A stretch of 64,000 bases of DNA from JARYLZ01 sp964388275 (GTDB taxonomy: Bacteria > Bacteroidota > Ignavibacteria > SZUA-365): contig CAYLZD010000009.1 in the NCBI GenBank assembly GCA_964388275.1, positions 62,001-126,000 of the forward strand, read 5' to 3'. Shown here piece by piece: positions 58,562 to 64,000 of this stretch (positions are counted from its first letter, which is position 1; every line of letters begins with the position of its first letter). Both the position numbers and the translations under genes were made by a program. The notes under the pieces are model-generated. The model searched no databases, was not told the DNA's origin, and was given only the letters and a program-made list of their open reading frames with translations.

Positions 58562-59212
58562 ATGCTCAAACTCCGAAACATCATATTCTCCTACGGGACG
58601 GCGCCTCTGATCACCGGTCTTCACCTCGACGTTGAGCAGGGCGGATACACGGTATTGCGCGGAGAATCGGGCTGCGGCAAATCCACCCTCCTGCGCCTGC
58701 TCTGCCGCCTCGAAGTTCCCCGTTCGGGTGAATTGCTGCTCGACGGCGTTCCATACGACGATATTTCCCCGCGGACTCTTCGACGCAGGCTTGCTTTGCT
58801 GCAGCAGCTGCCGGTAATGATAGAGGGCAGCGTACGGGACAATCTGCTTCTGTCCCTTCGCTACGGAGAGTCGAAATCCACCTCTCAAAATGATGACGAT
58901 TTGCGCGAGCTTCTCCGCAGAGCGCGTCTGCACGGAATTAGCCTGGACAACCGATCCCTTGAGCTTTCAGCGGGACAGAGGCAGCGCATCGCGCTGATAC
59001 GGCTCCTGCTGATGAATCCGGACGCACTGTTGCTCGATGAGCCGACCGCGGCTCTGGACCCTGAATCCTCGGCGGTGATTTTCGGCTGGATTTCCGAACT
59101 CCACAGATCAGGAAAAACCATACTCATGGTTTCACATTCTCGGGACGACTCGTTTCCCGGCGGCGCGAGGCGGCTGAGAATGGAGAACGGCGGAATCAGG
59201 GAGGAATCCTGA
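58562..59212 (+). CDS. fetA: FetA-type ABC transporter ATP-binding protein
   Basis: 216 residues from the ATG at 58562, the position where this family starts (LKLRNIIFSYG). Walker A GESGCGKS (34-41), Q-loop region LLQQLPVM, signature LSAGQRQR (135-142), Walker B ALLLDEPT (155-162) and H-loop MVSHSRDD. A longer frame to 58448 has no ribosome site. Its stop overlaps the fetB start by one base. FetAB exports iron and supports resistance to oxidative stress in E. coli. Confidence 0.88.
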   Translation: MLKLRNIIFSYGTAPLITGLHLDVEQGGYTVLRGESGCGKSTLLRLLCRLEVPRSGELLLDGVPYDDISPRTLRRRLALLQQLPVMIEGSVRDNLLLSLRYGESKSTSQNDDDLRELLRRARLHGISLDNRSLELSAGQRQRIALIRLLLMNPDALLLDEPTAALDPESSAVIFGWISELHRSGKTILMVSHSRDDSFPGGARRLRMENGGIREES

Positions 59213-59994
59213 TGCACGGCCCTATCGACATAGGCTTGGGCGGACTCGCTGTTTCGCTGCTGTTCATCCTGCTGGCGGGCGCCTCTTCCTTCGCCTTGAA
59301 ACTCGGGCTCGGAAAAGATCTCCTCTGGGGCGCCGCGCGTACGATCGCGCAGTTGTACCTGATGGGTTTCATACTGAAACACATATTCACGATACAGCAG
59401 TGGTATCTCGTGTTGGCCGTTTTCACGGCCATGATCGTCTTCGCGGCCTACGTGGCGAAAGGCCGCGTGAAAAATCCCGGAGTGGGAATCTACCTGCCCA
59501 CCCTGACGTCCATGCTGCTCAGTTACATAGTGGTCACGGTGATCGTGACGTCGGTGATAGTCAAGGCCCAGCCCTGGCACAACCCGGTCTATTTCATACC
59601 GCTCGGCGGCATGGTGATCGGCAATTCGATTTCCGCCATAGCGATAGCGCTCGAGCGCCTGCTCGACGAGTTGCGAGGGAAGCGCGACGAGATCGAACTG
59701 CGCCTCTGCCTCGGAGCGACAGCGGAACAGGCCTCGGAAGTCATGCTGCGGAACGCCGTCAGAGCCGGGATGATACCGAGCATCACGGCCATGATGGGCG
59801 TCGGGGTGGTGTGGATACCCGGAATGATGACGGGCCAGCTGCTCGCAGGCGCCGAGCCCATGGTGGCCGTCAAATATCAGATCGTCGTCATGATAATGCT
59901 GGTGGGTTCGACTGCGATCGGCAGCGTTCTGGCCGTCCTTTTTACCCGCCGGCGCTGTTTCGCCGCCGACGGGCGGTTGATACTCAAAAAGTGA
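59212..59994 (+). CDS. fetB: FetB-type iron exporter permease (UPF0014)
   Basis: 260 residues with about seven membrane helices. UPF0014 signatures: WGAARTIAQLYLMGFIL, the middle YIVVTVIVTSVIVK, and the LGATAEQASEVMLRNAVRAGMIPSI and PGMMTGQLLAGAEP stretches near the end. Pairs with FetA. No iron-related regulator is seen near the genes. Confidence 0.93.
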   Translation: MHGPIDIGLGGLAVSLLFILLAGASSFALKLGLGKDLLWGAARTIAQLYLMGFILKHIFTIQQWYLVLAVFTAMIVFAAYVAKGRVKNPGVGIYLPTLTSMLLSYIVVTVIVTSVIVKAQPWHNPVYFIPLGGMVIGNSISAIAIALERLLDELRGKRDEIELRLCLGATAEQASEVMLRNAVRAGMIPSITAMMGVGVVWIPGMMTGQLLAGAEPMVAVKYQIVVMIMLVGSTAIGSVLAVLFTRRRCFAADGRLILKK

Positions 59995-60193
59995 TGCGTC
60001 GGTATCAAGGCGGATGCAGCGCGTATGATTATGCCTGCGAGGCCGCGCAGGCGCGGAATCCGCTCCGCGTGCCGATCGGCGCCCACAGGACGACCCGGTA
60101 CCGGATATCCCGCGTTTTCCACTTGTTCCGCATCATTTTTCCTGAGTAGTTTTGAAGAATGTACGAGACCGTATCACCAGAAAAGGCATTTCC

Positions 60194-61039
60194 ATGCGTC
60201 CGACCAATCTCATAATTCTCATCGCCGCCCTGGCTTTCTCCAGTTGTCAGGCCCAAAACGGCGAAAAATCACAGAGCGCCGATACGAAGGCGCCGTCTAA
60301 TCCCACCGTGGAAGGAAAAAAACAAATGGTCCTGATGAAAACCGATCTCGGTGAAATTGAACTCGAACTCTGGCCCGACATCGCTCCCAAAACAGTGGAG
60401 AATTTTGTCGGTCTCGCATCCGGGACCAAGGAATTCACCGATCCGAAAACCGGGCAAAAAACGAAGAGGGCTTTCTACGACGGACTCACATTTCACCGTG
60501 TGATAGACGACTTTATGATTCAGGGCGGCTGCCCGCTGGGCACGGGTTCCGGCGGTCCGGGCTATCAGTTCGAGGACGAATGCTACGAAACCGGCGGCGC
60601 TAACGCGATCACGGGCAACTTCACCGACGAAGCCATCGCGATCCGCGTTTTCCAGGAGATACTCACTCCTTATTTCCGCTCCACGCAGACTCCCGATCCC
60701 GAACTGACGGCGCTGGCGCAGGAATGCCAGCAGCAGAACAGCGGTAAACCGCTGACCAAACACCCCATCGAGTTCTACCTCAAGAAAACCGGCCGCACCG
60801 AACCGTTGATGTCGCAGGGCAAACTCAAGGCCAAGGTCGCCTATGGAACGATATGCATGGCCAATGCGGGCCCGAATACTAACGGCTCGCAGTTCTTCAT
60901 CGTCACAAAGAAGGCCGGCTGCGACTGGCTGGACGGGAAACACACAGTGTTCGGAAAAGTGGTAAAAGGCATGGACATCGCCCATGCAATCGAAAAAAAA
61001 GGCAACGGAGTTAAAATTCAGACGGTTACCGTCAAGTAG
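60194..61039 (+). CDS. Lipoprotein peptidyl-prolyl isomerase (cyclophilin type)
   Basis: 281 residues from the ATG at 60194 (AAAGG upstream). Lipobox LAFSSC, so it sits in a membrane facing the periplasm. Cyclophilin core: LKTDLGEIELELWPDIAPKTVENF, FYDGLTFHRVIDDFMIQGG, and ICMANAGPNTNGSQFFIVTKK ... LDGKHTVFGKVVKGMD. An insert of about 80 residues (TDEAIAIRVFQEILTPYFRS ... KHPIEFYLKKTG) splits the core between ITGNF and the KAKVAYGT strand. Folding helper for exported proteins. Terminator follows at 61061. Confidence 0.9.
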   Translation: MRPTNLIILIAALAFSSCQAQNGEKSQSADTKAPSNPTVEGKKQMVLMKTDLGEIELELWPDIAPKTVENFVGLASGTKEFTDPKTGQKTKRAFYDGLTFHRVIDDFMIQGGCPLGTGSGGPGYQFEDECYETGGANAITGNFTDEAIAIRVFQEILTPYFRSTQTPDPELTALAQECQQQNSGKPLTKHPIEFYLKKTGRTEPLMSQGKLKAKVAYGTICMANAGPNTNGSQFFIVTKKAGCDWLDGKHTVFGKVVKGMDIAHAIEKKGNGVKIQTVTVK

Positions 61040-61060
61040 CCGCCGCCCGAATCGCTCCTC

Positions 61061-61101
61061 GCGGATGAGCTCGGCTTTTCGCCGCTCATCCGCTTTTTTT
61101 T
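61061..61101 (+). terminator. Terminator after the cyclophilin gene
   Basis: Ten-bp stem (61061-61070 with 61084-61093), with an inner GGC/GCC pairing in the loop, followed by eight or more T. Strong intrinsic terminator. Confidence 0.93.
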
Positions 61102-61551
61102 CGGCGGGAGGAAATCCGCCTTTCGGCCGTTCAGCTTCTTAGCCGTGTGTCGCAGCCATCTTTCAAGGCTACAAGCCGTTTTTCCGCTGATAGGATCCCG
61201 GTTCTCCGTCCGAAATGCCGGAAACGCAGTTGAACAACAGCGGAGCAAAGTCTTAAGAAACGAGCTGTGCCCGGCTGCAGACGGCGCATACATTAGGACG
61301 AGCAGGATTGTGCGGGACAGCGAAGAGGGAGACCCGTATAGTCAAATGACTTGTCGGGATTTCAATGTTTACAAAGGCGCTCGATCTATCACTTGCCAAA
61401 ACTTAAAATGGTGCGTATGTTCGTATGTGATGGCAATGCGATTGCGAACAATGCAAGATCCATAAGGGCACGGCAACACATTCAAGCCGATAAAGGTGCT
61501 GAAAGTCACAAGCCGAATAACTTTTCATTAACAAAGGTAGAGAGGTGCACA
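61102..61551. other. Intergenic region before the giant beta-helix gene
   Basis: About 450 bases, no convincing gene; short open frames here have no ribosome site or known family. Near its end is a possible promoter, listed separately, and a leader of about 125 bases. Confidence 0.5.
61393..61421 (+). promoter_or_regulatory. Possible promoter of the giant beta-helix gene
   Basis: TTGCCA (61393-61398) and TATGTT (61416-61421) with 17 bases between them, upstream of the gene starting at 61552. Moderate match to a sigma70-type promoter. Confidence 0.35.
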
Positions 61552-64000
61552 ATGACTCTTGCTGAAGTCTCGGCGAAGACGCGCGTGACGGTGCTTCTTG
61601 TTTTCGCACTCGTCGCACTGCTTACATTCCCGCCTGCAGCGACGGCTCAGAGCCCCAACGTCGCAACGCTTGCCACCTGCACTCATTCCGGAGGAGGCAC
61701 CGGCTATCCCAGCGGCTACGGCCCGGAGCATTACAACGACGGCATCAATCCGACGCTGGGCGGCTATTTCGGCTGGACAAGCACCGGCGCAAATCCGGAT
61801 CCGAACGCCTACATTCAGTTCGACTGGGGCGCCAACGCACAGAACGTCGGCGAGATGACTCTGTACTATGTCGCTACCAACACTCGCTACATGCAATCCG
61901 CGCGCATACAATACTGGACAGGTTCCGCGTGGGTAAACCACTTCGATTTCAACGTGGGCGCGCTCGGTCTGATAAAGGTGATCACTTTCCCGTCGGTGAC
62001 GACCACGCGGCTGCGCATCACGAACATGAGCATCACCGGCTCGCAGACCAGCAATCCCAATTTCCACGAGATCGAGTTGCGAAGCACGGTGGCCGGATTC
62101 AACAACGCCGGCATTGCAGCGCTGACATCCCCGCTGAACTTCTGCGCCGGCGCATATCCCGTTGAGGTTACGCTCAACAACGCGGGCCGCAACCAGATAA
62201 CCGCCGTGACTATCAAGTGGACCCTGAACGGCGTCCCGCAGTCGGACTACTCCTGGGCCGGAATGCTCGACACGACCTCCGCGACGGCCCGACGCGCGCA
62301 GGTGGTGTTGAATCCTTCGATGAATTTCGCGGCCGGCATTCCTTACACATTCAAGGTCTGGACGCATCAGCCCAACGGGCAGCCTGATACGATCAATTTC
62401 AACGACACGCTGACCACCACGAGAAAGGCAGCCATGTCCGGCACATTCACGATAGGCGGCGCCTCGCCGGATTACACGAGCTTCGCGGCTGCCGTGGCCG
62501 ATCTCAACGCGAACGGCCTGTGCGGTCCAGTGCTGTTCAAAGTGCGGACCGGAACCTACACCGAATCGATCACGCTTAACTCGATCACCGGCGCTTCGAC
62601 TGTCAACACCGTGACTTTCGAGTCGGAGAGCGGCAATCGCAACGACGTGATACTGACATACTCCCCGAGCAGCTTGACGGCGACAGTCAACATGAACGGC
62701 GCCGATCACGTGACCTTCCAGAACATGACCATCAAGTCCACCGGAACCTCATACAGCAACGTGGTGACTTTCGCCGGCGGTTCCGATTACAACCGCATCA
62801 TCAATTGCGTGCTTCAGAATCCGGTGTATTCGTCCACTTCGAATTACAACGCCGTCATTTTCTCGACCTCCGGAACCACTGACGAGTACAACCAGTTCAT
62901 AGGCAACACCATCACCGGCGGATCTTACGGATGCTACTGGTACGGCGCGACTTCGGGCGCCGGCTCCGAGCGCGAGAACGTCTTCGAGGGCAATACTGTG
63001 ACTGGCCAGTATTACATGGGCATGTACATGTATTACCAGAACGCCATCAAGGTCAAGGACAACACGGTCATTCGCGACGGCGGCTACACCTATGCCTATC
63101 TGCTCTACGCGTATTACTACTACGGCCAGTACGAAATCACGGGCAACAAGCTGATCGCCAAGAACGTAACCTACACTTACGGACTCATGAACTACGCCTA
63201 CGGATCGACGAACTCTCCGTCCACCCGCCCGCTGATAGCCAACAACTTCGTCAAGACCGTCGGAACCAGCACTAACTACGGCCTGTATCTCTATTACACG
63301 TCATACGCGAATGTGTATCACAACACCGTATACAATGCGTCGACCTACACATCCGGTTACACGACGTACCTTTACTACAACGACAACATCCGATTCAAGA
63401 ACAACATCGTATACGCTCCGGGCGGATCGTACGCGATAAGGGATTACGGCGCGACGGGCACCTCGGAATGGGACAACAACGTCTACTACGCCACGGGTCC
63501 CAACTTCGCGTACATATACCCGACCGGCACAACCTACACGAACTTCGCGCTGTATCAGGCGGGCACCGGCAGGGACATGAACTCGAAGCACATGACCGTG
63601 CAGTTTGCCGATGCCAACAACGGCGATCTGCATCTCGCAGGCGCCTCTCAGAACGACATGAGCATGATCGGAACGCTCGTGCCGGAGGTGACGGTCGACA
63701 TCGACAAGGATCCGCGCGTGCTTCCGTACATCGGCGCCGACGAGGCCTGCTACATACTGCCGAACACGCTGAGCTACGAGCTTCAGGACGGTTCGGGCAA
63801 GCCGCTGGCCTACATCAACGCTCCGGGACAGGCGTACTTCTACTACAACTTCACCTTCCCCGACATGGCGATGACCACCACGGTGACGCTGAACTTCATC
63901 AACGTGGTCACCAATCAGCAGGTGTGGACGACGAACTTCCAGGTGAGCAAGCTTCAGGGCCAGCCGGCCGTGGGCACGTATGTGGTGAATGTTCCGGGCA
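61552..64000 (+). CDS. Giant secreted protein with discoidin-like domain and tyrosine-rich beta helix, 3' part outside the window
   Basis: The frame is open from the ATG at 61552 (AGAGAGG seven bases upstream) to the right edge, at least 816 codons. Signal peptide about 1-35 (VTVLLVFALVALL ... ATA). Residues about 40-175 look like an F5/8 type C (discoidin) domain (AYIQFDWGANAQNVGEM, TRLRITNMSI). An Ig-like module with a Cys (LNFCAGAYPVEVTLNNAGRN) is next. Then, from about 300 on, a right-handed parallel beta helix (VTFQNMTIKS, NQFIGNTITGG, NVFEGNTVTG, NVYHNTVYN) very rich in Tyr and Asn. The missing end probably has a T9SS domain. A large carbohydrate-binding adhesin is the best guess. The long open frame on the opposite strand is a shadow. 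Confidence 0.85.
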   Translation, partial: MTLAEVSAKTRVTVLLVFALVALLTFPPAATAQSPNVATLATCTHSGGGTGYPSGYGPEHYNDGINPTLGGYFGWTSTGANPDPNAYIQFDWGANAQNVGEMTLYYVATNTRYMQSARIQYWTGSAWVNHFDFNVGALGLIKVITFPSVTTTRLRITNMSITGSQTSNPNFHEIELRSTVAGFNNAGIAALTSPLNFCAGAYPVEVTLNNAGRNQITAVTIKWTLNGVPQSDYSWAGMLDTTSATARRAQVVLNPSMNFAAGIPYTFKVWTHQPNGQPDTINFNDTLTTTRKAAMSGTFTIGGASPDYTSFAAAVADLNANGLCGPVLFKVRTGTYTESITLNSITGASTVNTVTFESESGNRNDVILTYSPSSLTATVNMNGADHVTFQNMTIKSTGTSYSNVVTFAGGSDYNRIINCVLQNPVYSSTSNYNAVIFSTSGTTDEYNQFIGNTITGGSYGCYWYGATSGAGSERENVFEGNTVTGQYYMGMYMYYQNAIKVKDNTVIRDGGYTYAYLLYAYYYYGQYEITGNKLIAKNVTYTYGLMNYAYGSTNSPSTRPLIANNFVKTVGTSTNYGLYLYYTSYANVYHNTVYNASTYTSGYTTYLYYNDNIRFKNNIVYAPGGSYAIRDYGATGTSEWDNNVYYATGPNFAYIYPTGTTYTNFALYQAGTGRDMNSKHMTVQFADANNGDLHLAGASQNDMSMIGTLVPEVTVDIDKDPRVLPYIGADEACYILPNTLSYELQDGSGKPLAYINAPGQAYFYYNFTFPDMAMTTTVTLNFINVVTNQQVWTTNFQVSKLQGQPAVGTYVVNVPG

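Noticed and set aside
61528..62709. 393-codon minus-strand frame near the right edge
   Set aside because: It lies over the plus-strand gene with signal peptide and discoidin-like domain; the product is Arg/His/Gly-rich noise.
1..64000. CRISPR arrays, tRNA or rRNA genes, insertion sequences, prophage or toxin-antitoxin genes
   Set aside because: None found: no regularly spaced direct repeats, no tRNA T-loop words in a cloverleaf context in intergenic regions, no transposase or integrase features.

Overview
The window looks like a chromosomal segment of a GC-rich, Gram-negative member of the Bacteroidota/Chlorobi (FCB) lineage, probably close to Kapabacteria or Ignavibacteria. Three complete proteins carry the C-terminal type IX secretion (T9SS) sorting domain of the 'SQNxPNPFNPST...' type, there are several lipoproteins and outer-membrane barrels, and DUF6263-, DUF6132- and NamZ-type genes fit that group. 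Many genes have clear Shine-Dalgarno sites. This placement comes from motifs only; there is no rRNA or tRNA gene in the window.

Left part (1-19.7 kb, all minus strand): surface and envelope genes. Two giant secreted proteins with a von Willebrand factor A domain and tandem immunoglobulin-like modules (one running off the left edge), a third protein made only of the same modules, four minor-pilin-like genes in one operon, a PorE-like OmpA lipoprotein and an outer-membrane barrel. The last two sit behind a good sigma70-like promoter with a palindrome at its start site.

19.7-28.9 kb: an operon of Nudix hydrolase, NamZ-type muramidase, lipoprotein and a HisA-like barrel lacking a catalytic Asp; a convergent methyltransferase / radical SAM pair; and a translationally coupled PAS protein - OmpR regulator - histidine kinase operon.

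28.9-39.7 kb: the core of the window, a type IV pilus locus. Two short pilins with very short leaders (MGTQQ...) are followed by PilC, PilB, PilT, a PilM-PilN fusion, a PilO-PilP fusion, a short PilQ secretin and a lone receiver protein. With the minor pilins at 4.4-7.6 kb this makes a nearly complete pilus whose subunits all lack a recognisable class III prepilin motif. No prepilin peptidase is in the window.

39.8-61 kb: mostly housekeeping genes (pcrA, lysS, rpiB, glgA, sthA, glyS, fetAB, cyclophilin), mixed with a SpoIIE-type phosphatase, envelope proteins of unknown function, a GH76-like enzyme, a Fe-trafficking-like zinc protein, a secreted T9SS 5'-nucleotidase and a frameshifted four-helix-bundle gene lying among short ATTCATC repeats. 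The right edge (61.5 kb on) is the start of another giant secreted protein with a discoidin-like domain and a tyrosine-rich beta helix.
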